Positions 25,802-35,559 of a stretch of 63,219 bases of DNA are shown here, piece after piece (the first letter of the stretch is position 1; each line of letters begins with the position of its first letter). The translations under genes were made by a program, and so were the position numbers. The stretch covers positions 1-63,219 of the forward strand of contig NZ_JANAVP010000038.1 of assembly GCF_024213665.1 (NCBI RefSeq), given 5' to 3'. The notes below the pieces were generated by a model. That model searched no databases and had not been told where the DNA came from. It saw only the letters and a program-made list of their open reading frames with translations. This stretch comes from Streptomyces sp. A3M-1-3 (GTDB lineage: Bacteria; Actinomycetota; Actinomycetes; Streptomycetales; Streptomycetaceae).

Positions 25802-26836
25802 GTGCTGAGCAAACTGCACCCGACTGGACCGGCCGCTGAGCCGTCTGTCAGCCGCGGGGCGGCACAGCCCAGCGGCCGCCGGCGCGAACTGGGCGCCCGG
25901 CTCGACGTACGCAATCTGTCGCTGCTCGGCGTCCTCGCGGTCCTCATCGCGGTCGGCGGGATCACCAAGCCCGACGAGTTCCTCGACTCCGGCAACCTCC
26001 AACTCGTCCTCACCCAGGCCTCCGTCATCGGTGTCGTCACCGTCGGCATGACCTTCGTCATCACCAGCGGCGGCATCGACCTCTCCGTCGGCGCGATCGT
26101 GGCCCTCGCCTCGGTGTGGGCGACGACGCTCGCCACCCAGGAGTACGGCTTCGCGGGCATCCTCTTCACCGCCGTGGTCGTGGGCCTGGCCTGTGGGCTC
26201 GTGAACGGGCTCCTCATCGCGTACGGCGGCATGGTGCCGTTCATCGCGACGCTGGCGATGCTCGCCGCGGCTCGCGGACTGGCCCTGCAGATCACCGACG
26301 GCAAGACGCAGATCGTCACCGTGCAGTCGGTGCTCGACCTCGGCGTCCCCGACGCGTACGTCCTCGGCATCCCGCCGCTCGTGCTCGTCTTCGCGGCGGT
26401 CACCGCGATCGGCTGGCTGCTGCTGAACCGTACGACGTTCGGCCGGCGCACGGTCGCCGTCGGCGGCAACGCGGAGGCGGCCCGGCTCGCCGGTATCGAC
26501 GTCCGGCGGCAGCGGCTCTACCTGTACCTGCTCTCCGGGCTGTGCTGCGGTATCGCGGCCTTCCTGCTGATCATCCTGGCCGGCTCGGGGCAGAACACCA
26601 ACGGCAACCTCTACGAACTCGACGCCATCGCCGCGGCGATCATCGGAGGCACGCTGCTCAGCGGCGGTCGGGGCACCATCGTCGGCTCGGTGCTCGGCGT
26701 CCTGGTCTTCACCACGATCACCAATATCTTCGCTCTCAACAACCTGGAGAGCGCTGTCCAGCAGATCGCCAAGGGCGCGATCATCGTCGCCGCCGTCCTG
26801 GTCCAGCGCAGCACCCTGCGCAACGGCGAATCCTGA
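25802..26836 (+). CDS. Sugar ABC transporter permease (RbsC type), 344 aa
   Basis: About ten hydrophobic segments, with the CUT2 permease signature TFVITSGGIDLSVGAIVALASVWA and the segment VGGNAEAARLAGIDVRRQRLYLYLLSG that contacts the ATPase. The C-terminus has GGTLLSGGRGTIVGSVLGVLVFTTITNIF. The N-terminus is a 40-residue hydrophilic tail. The start is GTG 25802 with GGGAG upstream. It lies 102 bp after the ATPase and 50 bp before the binding protein: one operon. Confidence 0.92.
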   Translation: MLSKLHPTGPAAEPSVSRGAAQPSGRRRELGARLDVRNLSLLGVLAVLIAVGGITKPDEFLDSGNLQLVLTQASVIGVVTVGMTFVITSGGIDLSVGAIVALASVWATTLATQEYGFAGILFTAVVVGLACGLVNGLLIAYGGMVPFIATLAMLAAARGLALQITDGKTQIVTVQSVLDLGVPDAYVLGIPPLVLVFAAVTAIGWLLLNRTTFGRRTVAVGGNAEAARLAGIDVRRQRLYLYLLSGLCCGIAAFLLIILAGSGQNTNGNLYELDAIAAAIIGGTLLSGGRGTIVGSVLGVLVFTTITNIFALNNLESAVQQIAKGAIIVAAVLVQRSTLRNGES

Positions 26837-26886
26837 CCCGTCCGCCTTCCTTACGCGCACCGCCCCACGAGAAGGGTTCATCCGCC

Positions 26887-27936
26887 ATGCCGGAAATCCC
26901 ACGCACCAGCCGCAGAGGACTGCTCTTCGGCGGAGCCGCCGTCTCCGCCGGCGCTCTCCTCACCGCCTGCACGAGCAACGAGCCTAAGCAGCAGGACAAC
27001 GCGGCGGCCAACAACCAGCCAGCCGCCGACGACAAGCCCGGCAAGCCCGTCACCATCGGCTTCGCGGGCCCGCAGGCCGACCACGGCTGGCTCAACGCGA
27101 TCAACGAGAACGCCAAGTCGCGGGCCGCGAAGTACTCGGAGGTGAAGTTGGAGATCACCGAGGGCTCCAACGACACCGCCGCGCAGATCGGCCAGGTCCA
27201 GACGCTGATCAACAAGAAGGTCGACGTGCTGGTGATCCTGCCGGCCGACGGCAAGGCGCTCACGCAGGTCGGCCTCCAGGCGATGAAGGCCGGTATCCCC
27301 GTCATCAACCTGGACCGGATCTTCGCCTCCCCGCAGGCGTACCGCTGCTGGATCGGCGGCGACAACTACGGGATGGGCCTCAACGCGGGCCGCTACATCG
27401 GCGAGCAGCTCAAGGACAAGCCGGGCGCCAAGGTCATCGAACTGGCCGGGCTCGACAACCTGGAGCTGACCAGGCAGCGCACGCAGGGCTTCGACGACGC
27501 CCTGAAGAACTACCCCAACATCAAGAAGGTGGCCCGCCAGGCCGCCGAGTTCACCGTCGAGTCGGGGCAGGCCAAGATGGCCCAACTGCTCCAGGCGCAG
27601 AAGCAGTTCGATGCTCTGTGGAACCACGACGACGACCAGGGAGTGGGCGCGCTGCGTGCCATCCAGCAGGCCGGCCGGGACGACTTCCTGATGGTCGGCG
27701 GCGCCGGGGCCAAGTCCGCCATGGACGCCATCAAGGCGGACAACTCCGTCCTGAAGGCAACCGTCCTCTACCCGCCGACCATGGCAGCCTCCGCCATCGA
27801 CCTGGCCCGCGCCCTCGGCCAGGCGAAAGGAGTCAACGGAATGGCGGAGCTGGAGATCCCGGCCTCGATCACTCTCTACTCGGCCGTCGTCACCAAGGAC
27901 AACGTCGACCAGTACCTGCCCACCGGCTTCAGCTGA
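26887..27936 (+). CDS. Sugar ABC transporter substrate-binding lipoprotein, 349 aa
   Basis: A Tat-type lipoprotein signal (TSRRGLLFGGAAVSAGALLTAC, with a twin arginine and lipobox LTAC) leads into a PBP_like/RbsB family periplasmic-binding fold (TIGFAGPQADHGWLNAINENA, DVLVILPADGKALTQVG, GIPVINLDRIF, ALWNHDDDQGVGALRAIQQAG). Its position after the permease gene marks it as the ligand receptor of the importer. The start at 26887 follows AGAAGGG. Export by Tat suggests folding before secretion. The ligand is unknown. Confidence 0.92.
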   Translation: MPEIPRTSRRGLLFGGAAVSAGALLTACTSNEPKQQDNAAANNQPAADDKPGKPVTIGFAGPQADHGWLNAINENAKSRAAKYSEVKLEITEGSNDTAAQIGQVQTLINKKVDVLVILPADGKALTQVGLQAMKAGIPVINLDRIFASPQAYRCWIGGDNYGMGLNAGRYIGEQLKDKPGAKVIELAGLDNLELTRQRTQGFDDALKNYPNIKKVARQAAEFTVESGQAKMAQLLQAQKQFDALWNHDDDQGVGALRAIQQAGRDDFLMVGGAGAKSAMDAIKADNSVLKATVLYPPTMAASAIDLARALGQAKGVNGMAELEIPASITLYSAVVTKDNVDQYLPTGFS

Positions 27937-27996
27937 CCGAGCGGGCCGCGCGCGCCCTGCCCGCCCCCACGGAGCAAGCGATGAGGAGGAACCTGG

Positions 27997-29238
27997 ATGA
28001 CCCGGACCGATCAGATGGATCAGGCGGATCAGGCGGATCGGACGGACACTGAGGCGCCGCCGCCGACTCTCGGGGTCGGCATGGTCGGATACGCGTTCAT
28101 GGGCGCGGCCCACTCCCAGGGCTGGCGCACCGCGGGCCGCGTCTTCGACCTGCCGGCCCGGCCGGTCCTCGCCGCCGTGTGCGGCCGCGACCGTACGGCA
28201 GTGAGAGCCGCCGCCGAGAAGCACGGCTGGGCCGCCGCCGAGACCGACTGGCGGGACCTCATCGCCCGCGACGATGTGCAGATCGTCGACATCTGCACAC
28301 CGGGGGACAGTCACGCGGAGATCGCGATCGCGGCGCTGGCGGCGGGCAAGCACGTGCTGTGCGAGAAGCCGCTCGCCAACACGGTCGAGGAGGCGGAGGC
28401 GATGGTGGCCGCCGCCGCACGGGCCGGACTGAACGGTCAGGTGGCGATGGTGGGCTTCAACTACCGCCGGGCGCCCGCCATCGCGTACGCCCGCCGCCTG
28501 ATCGCCGAGGGCAGGCTCGGCGCGCTGCGGCACGTACGGGTCACGTATCTGCAGGACTGGCTGGTGGACCCGGAGTTCCCGCTGGCCTGGCGGTTGCAGC
28601 GGGAACACGCCGGTTCCGGCGCGCTCGGCGACCTGGGCGCGCACATCATCGATCTCGCGCAGTATCTGGCGGGGGAGCCGGTGGTGGGCGTGTCCGCGCT
28701 CACCGAGACGTTCGTACGCGAGCGGCCGCTGCCCGCCGGGTCCGTAACCGGACTCTCGGGAGGCGGCGGCGCGGGGCGCGGCCAGGTGACCGTCGACGAC
28801 GCGGCGCTGTTCACCGGGCGGCTCGCCTCCGGGGCGCTGGCGTCCTTCGAGGCGACCAGGATGGCTTCGGGGCGGAAGAACGCTCTGCGGCTCGAACTCA
28901 ACGGTGAGCGTGGGTCGTTGGCCTTCGACCTGGAGCGGCTGAACGAGCTGAGCTTCCACGACCACACCGAGCCCGCCGCGTCCTCCGGCTTCCGCCGGAT
29001 CCTGGTCACCGAGCCGGACCATCCGTATCTGGAGGCATGGTGGCCGCCCGGCCACGCGCTCGGCTACGAGCACACCTTCGTCCACCAGGCGCGCGATCTC
29101 GTGGCGGCCGTCGCCACCGGTACCGAACCCGCGCCGTCCTTCGCCGACGGCCTCCAGGTGCAGCGGGTCCTCGCGGCGGTGGAGGAGAGTGCCGCGAAGA
29201 ACGCCGCCTACACCCTCGTTCCCTCTCAGGAGGCCTGA
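27997..29238 (+). CDS. Gfo/Idh/MocA-family oxidoreductase, 413 aa
   Basis: NAD(P)-dependent dehydrogenase acting on sugars or inositols. It has an N-terminal Rossmann motif (GVGMVGYAFMGAAHSQGW), the signature ACEKP-like segment KHVLCEKPLANTVEEAEAM, and a C-terminal alpha/beta domain with ALGDLGAHIIDLAQYLAG, whose Asp and His are the usual catalytic residues. The N-terminus carries a short 9-nt repeat (DQMDQADQADR). The start at 27997 has AGGAGG upstream. It is in the transporter operon and is followed by a TIM-barrel isomerase, a pairing seen in inositol and 3-keto-sugar catabolism. Confidence 0.92.
   Translation: MTRTDQMDQADQADRTDTEAPPPTLGVGMVGYAFMGAAHSQGWRTAGRVFDLPARPVLAAVCGRDRTAVRAAAEKHGWAAAETDWRDLIARDDVQIVDICTPGDSHAEIAIAALAAGKHVLCEKPLANTVEEAEAMVAAAARAGLNGQVAMVGFNYRRAPAIAYARRLIAEGRLGALRHVRVTYLQDWLVDPEFPLAWRLQREHAGSGALGDLGAHIIDLAQYLAGEPVVGVSALTETFVRERPLPAGSVTGLSGGGGAGRGQVTVDDAALFTGRLASGALASFEATRMASGRKNALRLELNGERGSLAFDLERLNELSFHDHTEPAASSGFRRILVTEPDHPYLEAWWPPGHALGYEHTFVHQARDLVAAVATGTEPAPSFADGLQVQRVLAAVEESAAKNAAYTLVPSQEA
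28009..28044 (+). repeat. 9-nt tandem repeat at the start of the MocA-type gene
   Basis: Four units of GATCAGGCG or close variants, encoding DQM/DQA/DQA/DRT immediately after the start codon region and before the conserved fold begins. Confidence 0.8.
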
Positions 29239-29239
29239 A

Positions 29240-30244
<1,005 letters not shown>

Positions 30245-30539
30245 CCATACGCCCAGCTCAGCGCCCGGCGGCCGGACCGCCGTCGGGCTGCTCCGACCTG
30301 CCCTGAAGCGGCTTTGTCCTCTGTCGGTAGAAAGTTCAACCCTCCTGCTGCACAAGGGCTTTCCGCCCAGGACGAACCCGGCTACCGTCCTTGAGGTGTT
30401 CAGGACATAAGTGGCTCCGGCGTGACGGCGCGCGCCGGTGCCCCTATGGGCTGTCCGGCAGATCTTGGCCGGGGCCGCGGATCCCGCCGGACAGCCCCTC
30501 GCACCCGCCCGTACAACCGGCTTCAACCGGAGGACCTAC
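30245..30539. promoter_or_regulatory. 295-bp leader of the secreted ThuA-domain gene
   Basis: There is no gene here. An imperfect inverted repeat GTCCTTGA-GGTG-TTCAGGAC at 30387-30406 could be an operator. CGGAGGA at 30528 is the ribosome binding site of the next gene. The rest shows nothing I can name. Confidence 0.4.
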
Positions 30540-33500
30540 GTGCACAGGAAAAGGCTCAGAACCCGGAAGGCGCTCGCACTCCTCACCGGCAGCCTCCTCG
30601 CCGCCACCTCACTCGCACTGTCCGCGCCGCTCACCACCGCGGCGGAGACTCCCGAACCGTCAGCTGCCGCCGCCGAGGAGTTCCAGCAGGTCACTCTCGC
30701 CAAGGGCGAGCCGGAAGTCGGCGAGCCGATGAGCCTCGCCGTACTGCCCGACCGCAACGTGCTGCACACCTCGCGCGACGGCGAGCTGCGGATCACCGAC
30801 AGCGCCGGGTCCACCCGCCTGGCCGGCAAGGTCCCCGTCTACTCGCACGACGAGGAGGGTCTGCAAGGCGTCGGCGTGGACCCGAAGTTCAGCGAGAACC
30901 GCTACATCTACCTCTACTACGCGCCGCCCATGGACACCCCGGCCGGCGACGCCCCCAACGAGGGGACGGCCGCCGACTTCGCCAAGTACGACGGCGTGAA
31001 CCGGCTCTCGCGGTTCGTCCTCAAGGCCGACGGCACCCTCGACAACGCCAGCGAGAGGAAGGTCCTCGACGTCCCCGCCACCCGCGGCATCTGCTGCCAC
31101 GTCGGCGGTGACATCGACTTCGACGCGCAGGGCAACCTCTACCTCTCCACGGGCGACGACTCCAACCCGTTCGCCTCCGACGGCTACACGCCGATCGACG
31201 AGCGCCCGAACCGCAACCCGGCGTACGACGCCCGCCGCACCTCCGGCAACACCAACGACCTGCGCGGCAAGATCCTGCGGATCAAGGTCAACGCCGACGC
31301 GTCGTACTCCATCCCGGACGGCAACCTCTTCGCCCCCGGAACCGCCAAGACCCGCCCCGAGATCTACGCGACGGGCTTCCGCAACCCCTTCCGGTTCAGC
31401 GTCGACCAGCCCACCGGCATCGTGTACATCGGCGACTACGGGCCCGACGCGGGCGCGGCCGACCCCAAGCGCGGACCGGCCGGGCAGGTCGAGTTCGCCC
31501 GGGTGACCAAGCCGGGCAACTACGGCTGGCCGTTCTGCACCGGCAAGAACAACGCCTACGTCGACTACGACTTCGCCACCAAGACCTCCGGAGCCGCCTT
31601 CGACTGCGCGGCGCCGAAGAACGACTCCCGCCACAACACCGGCCTGGTCGACCTGCCACCCGCCCAGGAGGCGTGGATACCGTACGACGGCGGATCCGTG
31701 CCCGAGTTCGGCAGCGGCTCCGAGTCCCCGATGGGCGGACCCGTCTACCGCTACGACGCGAACCTGAACTCGCCCGTGAAGTTCCCCCAGACGTACGACG
31801 GCGACTACTTCGCCGGTGAGTTCGGCCGGCGCTGGATCAAGCGCATCGAGCGGGGCGCGGACGGCGCAGTGCAGTCCATCAACCCCTTCCCCTGGACCGG
31901 CACCCAGGTGATGGACATGGCCTTCGGCCCCGACGGCGCGCTGTACGTGCTCGACTACGGCACCGCCTGGTTCGGCGGCAACGAGAACTCCGCCCTCTAC
32001 CGCATCGAGAACGCCACCGGCGGGCACTCCCCGGTCGCCGAGGCCAAGGCCGACAAGACGTCCGGACAGACACCGCTGCGGGTGAAGTTCTCCTCCGCCG
32101 GCACCTCGGACTCCGACGGCGACGCACTGACGTACTCCTGGACATTCGGCGACGGCGGAACCTCCACGGCCGCCAACCCCACGTACACGTACCGGAAGAA
32201 CGGCACCTACACCGCGACCGTCACCGCCAGGGACCCGTCCGGGCGGACCGGCTCGGCCGGCGTCCAGGTCGTCGTCGGCAACACCGCACCCAAGGTCACG
32301 CTCCAACTCCCGGGTGACGGGCAGCTGTTCGCCTTCGGCGACGAGATCCCGTTCAAGGTGACCGTGTCCGACCCCGAGGACGGGACCATCGACTGCGCCA
32401 AGGTCAAGGTCACCCACATCCTCGGCCACGACAGCCACGGCCACCCCGTCACCTCCGCCAACGGCTGCACGGGCACCCTCAAGACCACCGCCGACGGCGA
32501 ACACGACCCCAACGCCAACATCTTCGGGGTCTTCGACGCCGAGTACACCGACAAGGGCGCCGGCGGCCAGGCCCCGCTGACCACCCACGACCAGAACGTC
32601 GTCCAGCCCAAGCACCGCCAGGCCGAGCACTACAACGCGGCCGGCGGCGTCCGCGTCTTCAACAAGACCCCCGCCCACGGCGGCAAGACCGTCGGCGACA
32701 TCCACAACGGCGACTGGATCGCCTTCAAGCCCTACCGGGTCGGTGACGCGACCGCGCTCACCGCACGTATCTCCTCGGGCGGCGTCGGAGGCACCCTCGA
32801 GGTCCGTACCGGAGCACCGGACGGCAAGCTCCTCGGCTCCACCGTCGTCCCCGTGACCGGCGGCTGGGAGACCTTCCAGGACGTGACCGCCACCCTGAAG
32901 AGCCCGCCGGCCGGCACCACCACCGTCTACCTCGTCTTCAAGGGCGGCGACGGAGCCCTCTACGACGTGGACGACTTCACCTTCTCCACGGCCAAGGCCG
33001 ACGCCAAGCCCAGGAAGCGGGTCCTGCTCTTCTCCAAGACCGCCGGATTCCGCCACGACTCCATCCCGGCCGGCGTCACAGCTCTCAAGGAGCTGGGTGC
33101 GGAGCGCGGACTCACCGTCGACTCCACCGAGGAGGCCAAGCAGTTCACCCCGGAGAACCTGGCGCGCTACGACGCCGTGGTGTTCCTCTCCACGACGGGT
33201 GACGTGCTCAACACCAACCAGCAGACCGTCTTCGAGCAGTACGTCGCCGACGGCGGCGGCTACATGGGCGTCCACGCCGCCGCCGACACCGAGTACGACT
33301 GGAAGTTCTACGGCGGGCTCGTCGGCGCGTACTTCCAGTCCCACCCGCACATCCAGCCCGCGACCGTCCGCGTCGAGGACCACGACCACCCCGCCACCGC
33401 GCACCTGGACAGCAGCTGGCAGCGCACCGACGAGTGGTACAACTACCGCACCAACCCGCGCGGCCAGGCGCGTGTCCTCGCCACGCTGGACGAGACCAGC

Positions 33501-34241
33501 TACACCGGCGGCACGATGAAGGGCGACCACCCGATCGCGTGGTGCCAGACGTACGAGCGCGGCCGCTCCTTCTACACCGGCGGCGGACACACCAAGGAGT
33601 CGTACGCCGAGCCGGCCTTCCGCAAGCACCTCCTGGGCGGACTGCTGTACGCGACGGGCATCGCCAAGGCCGACTGCAAACCGTCGAAGGACTACCGCCC
33701 GCTGTTCAACGGCGAAACGCTGGAAGGCTTCAAGCAGGCCGGTCCGGGATCGTTCGCGATCAAGGACGGGACGCTGAACTCGACCGGCGGTATGGGTCTG
33801 CTCTGGTACCAGGCCAAGGAGTTCCAGTCGTACTCCCTCAAGCTCGACTGGAAGATGGCCGGCGACGACAACTCCGGGATCTTCGTGGGCTTCCCGGCCT
33901 CCGACGACCCGTGGTCGGCCGTCAACAAGGGATACGAGATCCAGATCGACGCGAGCGACGCACCCGAGAAGACCACCGGCTCGGTGTACGGCTTCAAGGC
34001 CGCGAACATCGCCGCCCGCGACGCCGCGCTCAACCCTCCGGGGGAGTGGAACACGTACGAGATCCGGGTCGAGGGAGAGCGCCTGCGCATCTTCCTCAAC
34101 GGGGTGAAGATCAACGACTTCACCGACACCGATCCCGTACGCAGCCTGGCCCAGGGTCACTTCGGCATCCAGAACCACGGTGCAGGTGACCAGGTGTCGT
34201 TCCGCGACATCCGGATCAAGGAGCTGCCCGCCAAGAGGTAG
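30540..34241 (+). CDS. Secreted multidomain ThuA protein (GSDH-PKD-CBM6-ThuA-DUF1080), 1233 aa
   Basis: A signal peptide (about 1-40, RTRKALALLTGSLLAATSLALSAPL) is followed by: a glucose/sorbosone dehydrogenase-type beta-propeller (about 45-490; VLPDRNVLHTSRDGELRI, DEEGLQGVGVDPKF, GFRNPFRFSVDQ); a PKD domain (about 500-585, TYSWTFGDGGTST); a CBM6-like domain (about 690-820); a ThuA trehalose-utilisation domain (about 825-1040, LLFSKTAGFRHDSIPAG, GVHAAADTEYDW); and a DUF1080/3-keto-disaccharide hydrolase-like domain (1050-1230, YRPLFNGETLEGF). GTG 30540 has CGGAGGA 6 nt upstream. It probably oxidises and cleaves glycosides outside the cell, supplying the sugar importer upstream. The hydrolase link is inference from family knowledge. 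Confidence 0.92.
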   Translation: MHRKRLRTRKALALLTGSLLAATSLALSAPLTTAAETPEPSAAAAEEFQQVTLAKGEPEVGEPMSLAVLPDRNVLHTSRDGELRITDSAGSTRLAGKVPVYSHDEEGLQGVGVDPKFSENRYIYLYYAPPMDTPAGDAPNEGTAADFAKYDGVNRLSRFVLKADGTLDNASERKVLDVPATRGICCHVGGDIDFDAQGNLYLSTGDDSNPFASDGYTPIDERPNRNPAYDARRTSGNTNDLRGKILRIKVNADASYSIPDGNLFAPGTAKTRPEIYATGFRNPFRFSVDQPTGIVYIGDYGPDAGAADPKRGPAGQVEFARVTKPGNYGWPFCTGKNNAYVDYDFATKTSGAAFDCAAPKNDSRHNTGLVDLPPAQEAWIPYDGGSVPEFGSGSESPMGGPVYRYDANLNSPVKFPQTYDGDYFAGEFGRRWIKRIERGADGAVQSINPFPWTGTQVMDMAFGPDGALYVLDYGTAWFGGNENSALYRIENATGGHSPVAEAKADKTSGQTPLRVKFSSAGTSDSDGDALTYSWTFGDGGTSTAANPTYTYRKNGTYTATVTARDPSGRTGSAGVQVVVGNTAPKVTLQLPGDGQLFAFGDEIPFKVTVSDPEDGTIDCAKVKVTHILGHDSHGHPVTSANGCTGTLKTTADGEHDPNANIFGVFDAEYTDKGAGGQAPLTTHDQNVVQPKHRQAEHYNAAGGVRVFNKTPAHGGKTVGDIHNGDWIAFKPYRVGDATALTARISSGGVGGTLEVRTGAPDGKLLGSTVVPVTGGWETFQDVTATLKSPPAGTTTVYLVFKGGDGALYDVDDFTFSTAKADAKPRKRVLLFSKTAGFRHDSIPAGVTALKELGAERGLTVDSTEEAKQFTPENLARYDAVVFLSTTGDVLNTNQQTVFEQYVADGGGYMGVHAAADTEYDWKFYGGLVGAYFQSHPHIQPATVRVEDHDHPATAHLDSSWQRTDEWYNYRTNPRGQARVLATLDETSYTGGTMKGDHPIAWCQTYERGRSFYTGGGHTKESYAEPAFRKHLLGGLLYATGIAKADCKPSKDYRPLFNGETLEGFKQAGPGSFAIKDGTLNSTGGMGLLWYQAKEFQSYSLKLDWKMAGDDNSGIFVGFPASDDPWSAVNKGYEIQIDASDAPEKTTGSVYGFKAANIAARDAALNPPGEWNTYEIRVEGERLRIFLNGVKINDFTDTDPVRSLAQGHFGIQNHGAGDQVSFRDIRIKELPAKR

Positions 34242-34252
34242 CCCCTGAACGG

Positions 34253-34285
34253 CGGCGGGCGGGGCACGCCGGACCCCGCCCGCCG
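34253..34285 (+). terminator. Hairpin terminator after the ThuA gene
   Basis: A perfect 12-bp stem CGGCGGGCGGGG/CCCCGCCCGCCG with a 9-nt loop, followed by TCTCTCCC, 12 bp after the stop codon. It separates the secreted enzyme from the ebo-type operon. Confidence 0.85.
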
Positions 34286-34290
34286 TCTCT

Positions 34291-34380
34291 CCCACCTCTC
34301 CCACCTCTCCCACCTCTCCCACCTCTCCCACCTCTCCCACCTCTCCCACCTCTCCCACCTCTTCCACCTCTTCCACCCGT
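34291..34380 (+). repeat. Ten-copy 9-nt tandem repeat in the leader of the ebo-type operon
   Basis: Eight perfect copies of CCCACCTCT followed by two degenerate ones (TCCACCTCT, TCCACCCGT), filling the space between the upstream terminator and the ribosome binding site (AGGGAGG, 34390s) of the inositol-phosphate synthase gene. The pyrimidine-only strand bias could give the RNA leader no structure. Copy number should vary between strains. Confidence 0.92.
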
Positions 34381-34407
34381 CCGGTACCCGCAGGGAGGCA
34401 GCCGCCC

Positions 34408-35559
34408 GTGACCACCCCATCCGCTCCCGATCCCACGCCATCCGAGCCGCGCACGGGAGGAACAGGAGTCTGGTTCGTCGGAGCACGCGGCTCCGTCGCC
34501 ACCACGGCCGTAGCCGGCTGCGCCGCGATCACCGCGGGCCTCCACCCGGCGACGGGCATGGTCACCGAGACCCCGCCGTTCGCGGCCGCGGGTCTGCCCT
34601 CGCTGCCGTCCCTGGTCTTCGGCGGCCACGACACGGTGAGCTGCCCGCTGCCCAAGCGGGCCGAGGCACTGGAGGCCGGGGGCGTCCTCCCGCACGGCCT
34701 CTCCTCGGCGGTCCGGGCCGAACTCGCGGCGGCAGACGCGGAGATACGCCCTGGCGGCCCGCTCCCGGGCGACACCCGTACGGACGCCGACCTGATCACC
34801 GCGTTCGCCGGGGACCTCACGGACTTCATGGACCGGCGGGGCCTGACCCGCACGGTCGTGATCAACGTGGCGTCAACAGAACCCTTGCCTTCGCCGGACG
34901 ACCTGCGCCTGCCGGCCAGCTCCCTGTACGCGGCGGCCGCGCTGCGGGCGGGCTGCGCGTACGTCAACTTCACCCCCTCGACCGGGCTGCACACCGCGGC
35001 CTTGCGCGAAGCCGTCGCGGCTTGCGGTCTTCCCCACGCGGGCCGCGACGGCAAGACGGGGCAAACGCTGGTTCGTTCGGTACTGGCCCCGATGTTCCTG
35101 CAACGCGCCCTGGCGGTACGGGCCTGGTCGGGCACGAACCTGCTGGGCGGCGGGGACGGGGCGGCCCTGGCCGACCCGGCGGCGGCCGCCGCCAAGAACG
35201 CGGGCAAGACCCGAGTCCTGTCCGACACGCTGGGCTCGGTGCCCGAGGGCGAGGTCCACATCGACGACGTCCCGTCCCTCGGCGACTGGAAGACGGCCTG
35301 GGACCACATCGCCTTCGACGGCTTTCTCGGATCCCGGATGGTCCTCCAGACGATCTGGCAAGGCTGCGACTCGGCGCTTGCGGCGCCCCTGGTCCTGGAC
35401 CTGGCCCGGCTCCTGGCCCGCGCCCACGAAGCGGGCCAGACGGGCCCACGCCCGGAACTGGGCTTCTACTTCAAGGACCCGGACGGCGGCCCGGCGGCGC
35501 TCGCCGACCAGTACACGGCGCTCCTTTCCTTCGCGGACCGCCTCCGGGAGGGAAGGTGA
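34408..35559 (+). CDS. Inositol-3-phosphate synthase family protein, 383 aa
   Basis: An NAD-binding start (GVWFVGARGSVATTAVAG), VVINVASTEP, AYVNFTPSTG and the C-terminal block DWKTAWDHIAFDGFLGSRMVL match actinobacterial myo-inositol-1-phosphate synthases, which cyclise glucose 6-phosphate using NAD. It heads an operon of ebo-type genes. Canonical ebo clusters encode a sugar-phosphate cyclase (EboD, dehydroquinate-synthase-like) that is absent here, so this enzyme may supply the cyclitol instead. GTG 34408 follows AGGGAGG. The stop overlaps the start of the prenyltransferase gene (GTGA). Confidence 0.88.
   Translation: MTTPSAPDPTPSEPRTGGTGVWFVGARGSVATTAVAGCAAITAGLHPATGMVTETPPFAAAGLPSLPSLVFGGHDTVSCPLPKRAEALEAGGVLPHGLSSAVRAELAAADAEIRPGGPLPGDTRTDADLITAFAGDLTDFMDRRGLTRTVVINVASTEPLPSPDDLRLPASSLYAAAALRAGCAYVNFTPSTGLHTAALREAVAACGLPHAGRDGKTGQTLVRSVLAPMFLQRALAVRAWSGTNLLGGGDGAALADPAAAAAKNAGKTRVLSDTLGSVPEGEVHIDDVPSLGDWKTAWDHIAFDGFLGSRMVLQTIWQGCDSALAAPLVLDLARLLARAHEAGQTGPRPELGFYFKDPDGGPAALADQYTALLSFADRLREGR

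Noticed and set aside
30660..35309. Very long minus-strand open frame (over 1500 codons) opposite the ThuA and inositol-phosphate synthase genes
   Set aside because: It is the antisense shadow of two well-supported genes; its repeats (EVGEVGEVGE) come from the 9-nt leader array and it has no recognisable domain.
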